Source: Pseudoflavonifractor sp. MSJ-30 (GTDB lineage: Bacteria > Bacillota > Clostridia > Oscillospirales > Oscillospiraceae). From it: a stretch of DNA of 64,000 nt. The notes beneath the pieces were generated by a model, which was not told the DNA's origin, ran no database searches, and was given only the letters and a program-made list of their open reading frames with translations. The position numbers and the translations under genes were made by a program. This document shows, in pieces, positions 7,055 through 14,573 of the stretch (positions are counted from its first letter, which is position 1; each line of letters opens with the position of its first letter). The stretch is from contig NZ_JAHLPU010000051.1 of the NCBI RefSeq assembly GCF_018918045.1, forward strand, positions 62,001 to 126,000. Direction: 5' to 3'.

Positions 7055-7948
7055 ATGGAGAAGAACAACCCAAAGGGCTTTTTGTATCTGCTGCCCGCCT
7101 TTCTGTTTCTGGGCTTCTTTCTGGTATACCCCCTTATTGACGTGTTCGTCTATTCCTTTCAGGAAAACTACAACTTTGCCTCCCAGACCTATACGGGAGT
7201 GGGGCTTTACAACTACGCCTATGTGCTCCACGACCCCTACTTTCTGCAGGCGCTGAAAAACACCTTCCTGCTGGTGCTGATTACCGTACCGCTGTCCACC
7301 GGGCTGGCTCTGCTGATCTCCCTGTGCCTGAGTTCCATTCAGAAGCTGCGGGAGCTGTTTCAGACCATTTTCTTTCTGCCCTACGTCACCAACACCCTGG
7401 CGGTGGGCCTGGTGTTCATGATTCTCTTCCGGAAGACTGCCTACTCCGACGGCTTTGTAAACCTGATTCTGAACGCTCTGGGCTTTGCCAGCGTGGATTT
7501 TCTCTCCGGCCCCTACTGGGCGAAGATGCTGGTGCTGTGCCTGTACACCGTCTGGATCGTCATGCCCTTCAAAATTCTGATTCTGACCTCGGCTCTGGCC
7601 TCCGTGGACCAGACCTACCGCAACGCCGCCCGGGTGGACGGGGCCTCCAAGGGCCGCATCTTCTGGCGCATCACCCTGCCCATGATCTCCCCCAGCCTGT
7701 TCTATCTGGTAATCACGGGCTTTATCGGAGCATTCAAGGCCTATTCCGACGCCGTAGCCCTCTTCGGTACGGATCTGAATGCCGCGGGTATGAACACCAT
7801 CGTGGGCTACGTCTATGATATGCTCTATGGCAATGCCGGCGGCTACCCCTCCTACGCCTCCGCCGCGGCCATTTTGCTGTTTGCCATTGTGCTGACCATT
7901 ACCTGCATCAACCTGCTGGTAAGCAAAAAGCACGTCCACTATGTCTGA
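7055..7948 (+). CDS. ABC sugar transporter permease, UgpA/MalF type
   Basis: 297 residues starting at the ATG at 7055, just after GGGAGG. About six membrane helices, first at residues 9-30 (FLYLLPAFLFLGFFLVYPL). The EAA loop that contacts the ATPase is seen as YRNAARVDGASKGRIFWRI near residues 188-206, followed by the TLPMISPSL block. It forms the transmembrane channel with the permease encoded downstream. The gene fits between the ATPase and the second permease with gaps of 1 and 9 bases. Confidence 0.92.
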   Translation: MEKNNPKGFLYLLPAFLFLGFFLVYPLIDVFVYSFQENYNFASQTYTGVGLYNYAYVLHDPYFLQALKNTFLLVLITVPLSTGLALLISLCLSSIQKLRELFQTIFFLPYVTNTLAVGLVFMILFRKTAYSDGFVNLILNALGFASVDFLSGPYWAKMLVLCLYTVWIVMPFKILILTSALASVDQTYRNAARVDGASKGRIFWRITLPMISPSLFYLVITGFIGAFKAYSDAVALFGTDLNAAGMNTIVGYVYDMLYGNAGGYPSYASAAAILLFAIVLTITCINLLVSKKHVHYV

Positions 7949-7957
7949 GGTGCCGCC

Positions 7958-8821
7958 ATGGATTACGCTTTGATTGAAAAAAACGCGAAGCGGCGGCAGA
8001 TTGCCTACCTTGCCGCCATCGGACTGGTGCTGGTGCTGTGGGCGATTCTCGTGCTGTTCCCCTTTTACTGGATGCTGCTGACCTCCGTCAAAAGCTACGG
8101 CAGCTACAGCAGCGAGTTTGTGCCCAAGCTCTTCACCCTGCACCCCACTCTTGAAAATTTCGCCAGCGCCTTTTCCCAGGTGCCCCTTTCCGGGTACTTT
8201 CTGAATACGGTCATTTTCACGGTGATCACCACGGCGCTGATGCTGTTTGTCACCATTCTGGCCGCCTTTGCCTTTTCCCGGCTGCGGTTCCCCGGACGGG
8301 ATCTGATTTTCGTGGCCTTTCTGGCGCTGATGATGATTCCCTCGGAGCTGGTAGTCATTACGAACTTTGTGACCATTACCCAGTGGGGCCTGCGGAACAC
8401 CTTTCTGGGACTGATCCTGCCCTCGGTAACGTCCGTGTTCTATATCTATCTTCTGAAGGAGAACTTCTCCCAGGTGCCGGACGAGCTGTACTACGCCGCC
8501 AAGGTGGACGGCACCTCGGACTTCAAGTACCTGTGGAAGGTGCTGCTGCCCATCTGCCAGCCCACCGTGGTCACCATCGCCATTCTGAAGATCATCGAGT
8601 GCTGGAACAGCTATGTCTGGCCCCGGCTCATTACGGACAAGCAGGACTATTTTCTGGTGTCCGTGGGTATTCAGGAGATCCGGGAAAACGGCTTTGGCCG
8701 GGAGAACATCCCCGCCATGATGGCCGCCGTCACGGTGATTTCCCTGCCGCTGATCGTTCTGTTCCTGATTTTCCGGAAAAAGATCATGGCCGGAGTGGCC
8801 AGAGGAGGTACCAAGGGATGA
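7958..8821 (+). CDS. ABC sugar transporter permease, UgpE/MalG type
   Basis: 287 residues with six membrane helices, first at residues 18-42. The EAA loop reads YYAAKVDGTSDFKYLWKVLLPICQP near residues 178-202, and the typical end is SLPLIVLFLIFRKKIMAGVARGGTKG. Partner of the preceding permease. The stop codon overlaps the start of the solute-binding protein (ATGA), so synthesis of the importer subunits is coupled. Substrate cannot be read from sequence. Family members carry glycerol-3-phosphate, oligosaccharides or aryl-glucosides. Confidence 0.92.
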   Translation: MDYALIEKNAKRRQIAYLAAIGLVLVLWAILVLFPFYWMLLTSVKSYGSYSSEFVPKLFTLHPTLENFASAFSQVPLSGYFLNTVIFTVITTALMLFVTILAAFAFSRLRFPGRDLIFVAFLALMMIPSELVVITNFVTITQWGLRNTFLGLILPSVTSVFYIYLLKENFSQVPDELYYAAKVDGTSDFKYLWKVLLPICQPTVVTIAILKIIECWNSYVWPRLITDKQDYFLVSVGIQEIRENGFGRENIPAMMAAVTVISLPLIVLFLIFRKKIMAGVARGGTKG

Positions 8822-10416
8822 AAAAAACACTTGCCCTGGTGCTGCTTTTTGCCCTTTTGCTCACCGGCTGCCATGGCCATCTGGTTACCGATTCCGGCGA
8901 GACTACCCGGCAGTATACTCTGCCGGAGAGCTTTGATACCTCCCGGAATTATGAGCTGGTTTTCTGGTGCAAAAGTGATACCAATAAGTACCAGACGGCC
9001 ACCTATCAGCAGGCTATCGAGGATTTTCAGGCCCTTTACCCCAATATCCACATCACGCTGCGGATTTATACAGACTATGCCAGAATCTATACCGATGTGA
9101 TTACCAATATTGCCACGGAGACGACCCCCAACATCTGCATTACCTATCCGGACCACATTGCGACCTATCTGACAGGCGAGGATACTGTGGTTCCTCTAGA
9201 TGCGCTGATAGAGGACCCTCGCTATGGTCTGGGGGAAAGTGAGCTGCGCTTTGACGGCCCTACGAAGGAAGAGCTGGTGCCTCAATTTCTTTCTGAGTGC
9301 GCCATCTCCGGCACTACCTACGCACTGCCCTTCATGCGCTCTACAGAGGCGTGTTACGTAAACAAGGACTATGTAGAAAAGCTGGGCTTTACGCTGCCGG
9401 AGGTGCTGACCTGGGACTTTGTCTGGCAGGTCAGCGAGGCAGCTATGGCGAAAAATGCCGATGGGACCTTCAAGCTCAACGGCCAGAAGGTTCTGATCCC
9501 CTTTATCTATAAGTCTTCGGACAATATGATGATTCAGATGCTCCATCAGTTGTCCGCACCCTATGCCCGGGCGGACGGTACCGTGGAGCTGTGGAACAGT
9601 CAGAGCAAGGGAATCCTGGAGCAGGTCCGGGACCACACCACGACTGGTGCGTTTTCTACCTTCAAGATCAGCTCTTACCCGGCGGACTATCTGAATGCGG
9701 GCCAGTGTATTTTCGCGATAGACTCCACGGCCGGCGCAACCTGGATGGGCTGTGACGCCCCCCTGCTGGATATCAGCGAGGAGGCATTGGTGCAGTTTGA
9801 GACCGGAGTGTACCCAGTTCCCCAGTACGACACGGAGAATATCAGCATGATTTCCCAAGGGCCTTCTGTCTGCGTGTTTTACAAGGATGACCCGCAGGAG
9901 GTGCTGGCCTCCTGGCTGTTTACCCAGTTCCTGCTGACCAACGATGTACAGATTCGCTATGCCCAGACGGAAGGCTATGTGCCCGTTACGGAAAAGGCGC
10001 GGCAGGATAGCCTCTATCAGGACTACCTGAATCGGGCGGGCGAGGATACGAACACCCATTACAGTGTCAAGATCAATGCCACGAGGCTGCTGTTGGAAAA
10101 CAGTGAGAACACCTTTGTGACCCCGGTGTTCAACGGTTCGGCATCTGTACGGCAGGCCTCCGGACAACTCATTGACGAGACGGTCCGGGCGGTGCTGCGC
10201 AAGCTTCCTACAGATGACGAGGGGCTGGATGCCATTTATGAACGTGTCGCCTCTCTGAATCATCTGGATCAGATTCAGCGGGTGGAGGGCACGGCGGACC
10301 TGGGTCCGCTGCCTGCCCAGGCGCGGCTGCTGCTGATTGGTTTGGGGCTGTGCTGGGTCGGCATTGGGGTGGCTTTTCTGCGGGAAAAGCGGAAAAAGAG
10401 CACCTCTAACCATTGA
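8818..10416 (+). CDS. Extracellular solute-binding lipoprotein with an extra C-terminal membrane helix
   Basis: 532 residues from the ATG at 8818, with GAGGAGG upstream. Signal peptide MKKTLALVLLFALLLTGC with a lipobox (L-L-T-G-C, Cys18), so the protein is lipid-anchored outside the cell. The fold is of the family 1 binding proteins: YELVFWCKSD near 45, ITLRIYTDYARIYTDVITNIA near 75, and STEACYVNKDYVEKLGF near 172. Unusually, the C-terminus adds ARLLLIGLGLCWVGIGVAFL followed by basic residues, a second membrane anchor not normal for this class. It could tether the protein more tightly to the importer encoded upstream. Confidence 0.88.
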   Translation: MKKTLALVLLFALLLTGCHGHLVTDSGETTRQYTLPESFDTSRNYELVFWCKSDTNKYQTATYQQAIEDFQALYPNIHITLRIYTDYARIYTDVITNIATETTPNICITYPDHIATYLTGEDTVVPLDALIEDPRYGLGESELRFDGPTKEELVPQFLSECAISGTTYALPFMRSTEACYVNKDYVEKLGFTLPEVLTWDFVWQVSEAAMAKNADGTFKLNGQKVLIPFIYKSSDNMMIQMLHQLSAPYARADGTVELWNSQSKGILEQVRDHTTTGAFSTFKISSYPADYLNAGQCIFAIDSTAGATWMGCDAPLLDISEEALVQFETGVYPVPQYDTENISMISQGPSVCVFYKDDPQEVLASWLFTQFLLTNDVQIRYAQTEGYVPVTEKARQDSLYQDYLNRAGEDTNTHYSVKINATRLLLENSENTFVTPVFNGSASVRQASGQLIDETVRAVLRKLPTDDEGLDAIYERVASLNHLDQIQRVEGTADLGPLPAQARLLLIGLGLCWVGIGVAFLREKRKKSTSNH

Positions 10417-10441
10417 TTTTTCCCGGCGTAGCCGTTATAAT
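10413..10441 (+). promoter_or_regulatory. Promoter for the 10502 lipoprotein
   Basis: TTGATT (10413-10418), 17-base spacer, TATAAT (10436-10441). The -35 box overlaps the stop codon of the preceding binding-protein gene, so the lipoprotein can be expressed on its own. Confidence 0.6.
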
Positions 10442-10501
10442 GGGTGCAGGTCCGGTCGGAAACCGCCGCCGGACACCACATCATCCGATAAGGAGAAATG
10501 A

Positions 10502-11296
10502 ATGAAAATGAAAAAGCTCATTGCCCTGCTGCTCGCTGTCAGCATGATCGCTGTGTTTGTCGGCTGCGCCAAAAGCGACGCCCCTGCCGCAACCACCGAG
10601 GCGGCTACCACTGCCGAGACCACCGAGGAGGTGACCGCTCCCGCGGAGGCGGAGGCTGACGTTATGACCCATGCTGAATTCCTGGCCGCTCCTGAGGAGT
10701 CCCCTGTCTGCTTCGAGACCTATGTGCAGGCCCATCAGTCCTGGTGGGACAATGCCATCACCGTCTATGCCCAGAGCGAGGACGGTGCTTACTTCCTGTA
10801 CAAGATGGAGTGCTCCGAGGAGGACGCTGCCAAGCTGGTTCCCGGTACCAAGATCCGCGTCAACGGCTATAAGACCAGCTACCACGGGGAGATTGAGGTC
10901 GCCGAAGGCGCTACCTTTGAGATCCTAGAGGGCTCCTACATTGCCCCCGCCCACGACATCACCGGCGGTCTGGCTGCTTCCAACCTGATCGACTGGCAAA
11001 ACGAGAAGATCGCCGTTAACGGTCTGACCGTGGTTGCCGCCAACGACGATGGCGCCGCTTTCCTGTACAACTGGGACGGCTCCGGCGCCGCGGGCAGCAA
11101 CAGCGACCTGTACTTCAACGTATCCGACGGCACCAACACCTACACCTTCACCGTTGAGAGCTATCTGTGCGGCGAGGGCACCGATGTGTACACTACCGTC
11201 ACCAACCTGAAGGTGGGCGATGTCATCGATGTAGAGGGCTTCCTGTACTGGTACGATGTCGCACAGCCCCATGTTACCTCCGTCACTGTGAAGTAA
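10502..11296 (+). CDS. Lipoprotein with Thr/Ala/Glu-rich spacer and two OB-like repeats
   Basis: 264 residues. Signal peptide ending VFVGC (Cys22), then a 30-residue low-complexity spacer (AATTEAATTAETTEEVTAPA). The rest shows two similar beta-rich modules of about 95 residues. Each contains a tyrosine- or phenylalanine-led strand followed by 'hydrophobic-G-T/D-x-I-x-V-x-G' (KLVPGTKIRVNGYKT and LKVGDVIDVEGFLYW), which resembles an OB fold. No catalytic residues recognised. Secreted, membrane-anchored protein of unknown function. Own promoter upstream and a strong terminator downstream make it monocistronic. Confidence 0.75.
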   Translation: MKMKKLIALLLAVSMIAVFVGCAKSDAPAATTEAATTAETTEEVTAPAEAEADVMTHAEFLAAPEESPVCFETYVQAHQSWWDNAITVYAQSEDGAYFLYKMECSEEDAAKLVPGTKIRVNGYKTSYHGEIEVAEGATFEILEGSYIAPAHDITGGLAASNLIDWQNEKIAVNGLTVVAANDDGAAFLYNWDGSGAAGSNSDLYFNVSDGTNTYTFTVESYLCGEGTDVYTTVTNLKVGDVIDVEGFLYWYDVAQPHVTSVTVK

Positions 11297-11309
11297 TTTC
11301 CGCAAAAAA

Positions 11310-11338
11310 CTGCCCCGGATTATCCGGGGCAGAAATTT
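11310..11338 (+). terminator. Rho-independent terminator after the 10502 lipoprotein
   Basis: 10-bp stem CTGCCCCGGA / TCCGGGGCAG with a 3-base loop, followed by AAATTTTT on the plus strand. Confidence 0.8.
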
Positions 11339-11356
11339 TTCCAGGGAGGAATCTCT

Positions 11357-11758
11357 ATGAAAGAATTCATCCGTGTCCTGAAATTTGCCTTTTTCTCCGT
11401 CAGCGCCGGTCTGATCGAAATGGGCACTTTTGCCTTGCTCAACGAATTCACGCACTTTCCCTACTGGCCCTGCTACCTGATCGCGCTGTGTCTGAGTGTG
11501 CTGTGGAACTTCACGCTGAATCGGAAGTTCACCTTCCAGTCTGCCGCCAACGTGCCCGTGGCCATGGCAAAGGTGGCCGCCTATTACGCGGTATTCACGC
11601 CCCTTTCCACCCTTCTGGGCAGCTGCCTGACGGACGGTCTGGGCTGGAACGAATATCTTGTGACCATTGTCAACATGCTGCTGAATTTCTCCACAGAGTT
11701 CCTCTATCAGCGGTTCTTCGTCTTTGGCAAGTCTCTGGACAGTGCGAAGCAGAAGTAA
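11357..11758 (+). CDS. GtrA-family membrane protein
   Basis: 133 residues with four membrane helices (residues about 8-28, 36-55, 70-92, 100-118). Typical GtrA/DPMS marks are FSAGLIEMGTFALLNEF-like residues in helix 1, VLWNFTLNRKFTFQS after helix 2, and FLYQRFFVFG at the end. GtrA proteins flip or escort undecaprenyl-phosphate-linked sugars during glycosylation of cell-surface polymers. No glycosyltransferase is adjacent, although a cluster follows at 16,203. Start ATG has GGGAGGAA eight bases upstream. Confidence 0.85.
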   Translation: MKEFIRVLKFAFFSVSAGLIEMGTFALLNEFTHFPYWPCYLIALCLSVLWNFTLNRKFTFQSAANVPVAMAKVAAYYAVFTPLSTLLGSCLTDGLGWNEYLVTIVNMLLNFSTEFLYQRFFVFGKSLDSAKQK

Positions 11759-11763
11759 CGAGG

Positions 11764-11788
11764 CTTCCCCTCCGGGGGAGTCTTTTTT
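11764..11788 (+). terminator. Terminator after the GtrA gene
   Basis: CTTCCCC / GGGGGAG stem (one G-U pair) with a TCC loop, then TCTTTTTT. Confidence 0.75.
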
Positions 11789-11827
11789 ACGTTTTTCACA
11801 AATCGTTCTCAAATTATCGATTTAGAA

Positions 11828-11856
11828 TTGACAATCTATTCAATACCTGTTATACT
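11828..11856 (+). promoter_or_regulatory. Promoter for the DUF5692 gene
   Basis: TTGACA (11828-11833), 17-base spacer, TATACT (11851-11856). The gene starts 75 bases further on. Confidence 0.75.
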
Positions 11857-11930
11857 GATTTCGAAAGGCCCCTTCCATTTGCGTCACGGCTTCGGCGGGA
11901 GGGGAAAATAGAAAAACAGGAGGCAAACGT

Positions 11931-12956
11931 ATGTTATTCCAAATCTATGGGGACAAAGCGGGCTGCCAGCTTCTGGGCTGGCTGCTGGTGTTCCTGGGGC
12001 TGATCCTCACCAACGAGATTGCCCGGCGCACCAAAAAAGGCGGTATTTTCTTCTTTCTGGCACTTCCCGGCGCACTGACTGTGTACTTCATCGCCGTAGC
12101 CATCGGCGCTTCCATGGGCGCGGGTTGGGCTCTGAACAACCCCACCTACCTCTACATGAACAGCTGGTTCCACTACGCCAAACTCTATGCCGCAACCATT
12201 GGCTGCATCGGCTTTATGGTGATCAAATATCAGTGGGGCATCGGCAAAAAAAACTGGTTCAAGCCCTTCCCCTTTGTCATCGTTGCCATCAATATTCTCA
12301 TTGCCGTAGGCAGTGACTTTGAGTCCGCCATCAAGGGTGCGCTCAGCGCAGACGGCTGGTGGCTGTCCAGTGAAAACGTGTGGCTGTACGGCGGCTGGTG
12401 GAACTGGCTCAACGGCTTCGCCGGTTTGCTGAACATCTTCTGCATGACCGGCTGGTGGGGCATCTACTCCTCCAAGAAGAAGGACGATATGCTCTGGCCC
12501 GACATGATCTGGCTGTACATTCTGGCCTATGACGTCTGGAACTTCCAGTACACCTATCTGAATCTGCCCACCCACGCCTGGTACTGCGGCCTGGCTCTGC
12601 TGCTGGCCCCCACCGTGGCCGCCTCCCTGTGGAACAAGGGCGGCTGGATCCAAAACCGTGCCAACACCCTGGCCATCTGGTGTATGTTCGCCCAGGTATT
12701 CCCTCTGTTCCAGGACCGCAGCGTGTTCACCACCATCCCCTTGCTGTACGCTGACGGCTTCATGGATGCCGCTGTCCGCCCCACCGCCGCAAATCCCACG
12801 GCTCAGGGTGTGATTTCCGTACTGTCTCTGGCCATTAACGCACTGGCCCTCGCCATCATCATCCGCCGGGCCATTCAGCAGAAGAAGAATCCCTATAAGA
12901 ACGAGATCTTCACCGACACCCGCGATTTCCAGCTCGCCATGGAGCGTGCCGAATAA
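11931..12956 (+). CDS. DUF5692 family polytopic membrane protein
   Basis: 341 residues with about nine membrane helices, notably rich in Trp (WALNNPTYLYMNSWFHYAKLYAA, GGWWNWLNGFAGLLNIFCMTGWWG, YDVWNFQYTYLNLPTHAWYCG). I recognise it as DUF5692, found in anaerobic Firmicutes. The function is unknown. Conserved Asp/Asn/His/Tyr residues in YDVWNFQYTYLNLPTHAWY suggest a buried polar site. ATG has AGGAGG eight bases upstream. Flanked by its own promoter and a strong bidirectional terminator, so it is monocistronic. Confidence 0.8.
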   Translation: MLFQIYGDKAGCQLLGWLLVFLGLILTNEIARRTKKGGIFFFLALPGALTVYFIAVAIGASMGAGWALNNPTYLYMNSWFHYAKLYAATIGCIGFMVIKYQWGIGKKNWFKPFPFVIVAINILIAVGSDFESAIKGALSADGWWLSSENVWLYGGWWNWLNGFAGLLNIFCMTGWWGIYSSKKKDDMLWPDMIWLYILAYDVWNFQYTYLNLPTHAWYCGLALLLAPTVAASLWNKGGWIQNRANTLAIWCMFAQVFPLFQDRSVFTTIPLLYADGFMDAAVRPTAANPTAQGVISVLSLAINALALAIIIRRAIQQKKNPYKNEIFTDTRDFQLAMERAE

Positions 12957-12971
12957 TCGTCCAAATGTAAA

Positions 12972-13005
12972 AAATCCCGGATTTCCGTCTGGAAATCCGG
13001 GATTT
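12972..13005. terminator. Bidirectional terminator between convergent genes
   Basis: Perfect 15-bp stem AAATCCCGGATTTCC / GGAAATCCGGGATTT with a GTCT loop. T runs occur on both strands, serving the DUF5692 gene (plus) and the SGNH hydrolase (minus). Confidence 0.9.
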
Positions 13006-13013
13006 CTGCCTGT

Positions 13014-13670
13014 TTACTTCACGTATTCCGGCACCAGCTGAGCCAGCTTTTCGGCCAGCTGGGCATGGCCCCTGCGGGTCAGGTGCATGAAATCCACGGA
13101 GTTGAACTCGCAGAATGCCGCATCCAGGAAGTGAACACCCAGCAGCTCCGCCGTGGCCGCATAGTACCTCGCCAACTCCTGAGAAGTCTCCACAGCGCCC
13201 TTGCCCATTTCGTCCGCCACATCAGAGGACTCCATGCCCCTGCCAATGGGGGGCGGGGCGATGATCAGCACATTGGGCTTCTTGCCGGGAGCCCAGCAGT
13301 CCACGGTCATGGCCTTGCGCACCAGCCGCTCCATGCCCTTGGCGACCACGAAGGGTGTGGTATTCATGCGCTGCTTGGAATCGTTGGTGCCCAGCATGAT
13401 AACAAGCAGGTCCACATACTCGTGGCTCTTCAGCAGGGCATATACGTAGGGCAGCACCGCCATGTTCTCATTGATAGGATCCTCAAAAGAAGTCGTCCGG
13501 CCGGACAGCCCCTCCTCCGTCACAAGGTAATCGTCTCCCAAAGCCTTCTGCAGACGGCAGGTCCAGCGCTCGTCCTCGTTAAAACGGATGCCGCCATCGG
13601 CGCAGTCCCCTGGGTCCGCACAGTAGCCGTGGGTATTGGAGTCGCCAATGCAGAGAATGTGTTTCTTCAC
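13014..13670 (-). CDS. SGNH/GDSL hydrolase (arylesterase-like)
   Basis: 218 residues. Block I is CIGDSNTHGY (nucleophile Ser11), block II GLSGRTT (Gly oxyanion), block III MLGTNDSKQR (Asn oxyanion), and block V VDFMHLTRRGH, which supplies the Asp-x-x-His of the triad. The length and the GDSNTHGY form match the lysophospholipase L1-like esterases and multifunctional arylesterases. No signal peptide, so it acts in the cytoplasm on small esters or acetylated sugars. Leftward, convergent with the DUF5692 gene. Confidence 0.9.
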   Translation of the reverse strand: MKKHILCIGDSNTHGYCADPGDCADGGIRFNEDERWTCRLQKALGDDYLVTEEGLSGRTTSFEDPINENMAVLPYVYALLKSHEYVDLLVIMLGTNDSKQRMNTTPFVVAKGMERLVRKAMTVDCWAPGKKPNVLIIAPPPIGRGMESSDVADEMGKGAVETSQELARYYAATAELLGVHFLDAAFCEFNSVDFMHLTRRGHAQLAEKLAQLVPEYVK

Positions 13671-13793
13671 GGAAAATACCTCCCTGATATTTTTCTTCCA
13701 GTATAGTCAAATTCGATCAAAAAAGCAAGACAATTCCCATTGCCTTTTGCCCCGGAACTTGCTATAGTAGAGAAAACATGCAAGGAGAACACC

Positions 13794-14153
13794 ATGAAGA
13801 CCAAATACTGGATCATTCTGCTGGCCCTGGTGCTGGTTCTGAGTCTTGGCCTGAGTTTCTGGCTGCTGCGGCCCAAAGCGCCGGAGAAAACCGTCACTGT
13901 CGTACAGGACGGCATCGTTACCCAGGTGCTGGAGCTTTCCGAAAATCAGATACTGGAACTGACCGGGGCCAACGGCGGCACCAACACCGTTGAAATTCGG
14001 GATGGCAGGGTAGCCGTCACCCACGCCAGCTGTCCCGACCACGTCTGCATGGCCATGGGCTGGTGCGACAGCGGCCTGCCCATCGCCTGTCTGCCCAACG
14101 GCCTGATTCTGTCCTTTGCCTCTGACAGCGGTACCGACGCCGCGGCGGGCTGA
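13794..14153 (+). CDS. NusG domain II-containing membrane-anchored protein
   Basis: 119 residues from the ATG at 13794 (AAGGAGAA upstream). One N-terminal membrane helix (residues 5-26, WIILLALVLVLSLGLSFWLL) is followed by an extracytoplasmic NusG-II-like beta domain. Cysteines are arranged in a conserved pattern: SCPDHVCMAMGWCDSGLPIACLPNGL. In Clostridia this family usually travels with FMN-transferring or prenyl-synthase genes; those are absent here. The four cysteines may form disulfides or bind metal. Promoter-like TTGCCT-17-TATAGT precedes it. Confidence 0.8.
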   Translation: MKTKYWIILLALVLVLSLGLSFWLLRPKAPEKTVTVVQDGIVTQVLELSENQILELTGANGGTNTVEIRDGRVAVTHASCPDHVCMAMGWCDSGLPIACLPNGLILSFASDSGTDAAAG

Positions 14154-14173
14154 GGATTTCCAGAATTTACAGC

Positions 14174-14202
14174 TTGCTTTTTGATTACAAATAAGTTACA
14201 AT
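14174..14202 (+). promoter_or_regulatory. Promoter for the 20-codon gene
   Basis: TTGCTT (14174-14179), 17-base spacer, TACAAT (14197-14202). The start codon of the small gene lies 45 bases downstream. Confidence 0.55.
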
Positions 14203-14247
14203 TCCTTCGTCCTCGCGAGACAGAATCTAAACAGGGAGGCTGGAAGA

Positions 14248-14310
14248 ATGCGTTTTAATTTCTGCTCTATCTGGCAGATTCTTTGCCAGATCGGCGGCTT
14301 TGGCTGCTGA
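14248..14310 (+). CDS. Candidate 20-residue Cys-spaced micropeptide
   Basis: ATG at 14248 with GGGAGG eight bases upstream, 20 sense codons and a TGA. The peptide reads MRFNFCSIWQ then ILCQIGGFGC, with Cys at 6, 13 and 20, exactly seven apart. Apart from Arg2 it has no charged residue. It has its own promoter (14174-14202), and a GAAA-loop terminator begins 14 bases after the stop, so it is a self-contained transcription unit. A 7-bp inverted repeat (TCTGGCA/TGCCAGA, 14270-14290) lies inside it. It could be a signalling or modified peptide, a membrane-active peptide, a regulatory leader, or a small RNA with a chance frame. No relative recognised. Confidence 0.5.
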   Translation: MRFNFCSIWQILCQIGGFGC

Positions 14311-14324
14311 AAATTGATATTTCG

Positions 14325-14356
14325 CGCCCCGGGAAACCGGGGCGTTTTTCTCTTTT
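14325..14356 (+). terminator. Terminator of the 20-codon gene
   Basis: 8-bp stem CGCCCCGG / CCGGGGCG with a GAAA tetraloop, followed by TTTTTCTCTTTT. Textbook Rho-independent form. Confidence 0.9.
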
Positions 14357-14384
14357 CTAATTGTAAACCACATAAAATTTCAGG

Positions 14385-14413
14385 TTGACAGGAACTGTGC
14401 GGTGTGGTAACGT
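14385..14413 (+). promoter_or_regulatory. Probable birA-bioY promoter
   Basis: Perfect TTGACA (14385-14390), 17-base spacer ending in TGG, and a weak -10 TAACGT (14408-14413). The TGn extension would compensate for the poor -10. Confidence 0.45.
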
Positions 14414-14433
14414 AAGCGGGAAAGTCATTGTAC

Positions 14434-14467
14434 GAATTGACAATAGACAATGAACAATTGACAATTA
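14434..14467 (+). repeat. AATTGACAAT-type repeat, copy 2
   Basis: AATTGACAATAGACAATGAA then CAATTGACAATTAT; same orientation as the copy at 5802-5827. It lies in the birA leader and faces the inverted copy at 14524-14559. Confidence 0.55.
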
Positions 14468-14523
14468 TGGAGTCCCTTCGGGACAGTATTGAAATTTCTG
14501 GCATCTCCGTCGAAACAGCTGCC

Positions 14524-14559
14524 TAATTGTCAATTGTCAACTGTCAATTGTCAATTGAT
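14524..14559 (-). repeat. AATTGACAAT-type repeat, copy 3 (inverted)
   Basis: On the plus strand four TGTCAAtt/ACTGTCAA units in tandem. In the transcript it can pair with copy 2, enclosing about 56 bases that include a GTCCC-TTC-GGGAC hairpin. It ends just before the birA ribosome binding site. Confidence 0.55.
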
Positions 14560-14573
14560 TCCGGAGGTGTCCC

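Noticed and set aside
6866..8830. 654-codon open frame antisense to the permease genes
   Set aside because: His/Gln/Gly-rich mirror of two clear ABC permeases; not a plausible protein.
14524..14573. BirA operator upstream of birA-bioY
   Set aside because: The TTGTTAAC...GTTAACAA-type dyad used by Firmicutes BirA is absent; the local repeats are TTGTCAA/TTGACAA units shared with the unrelated 5802 copy.
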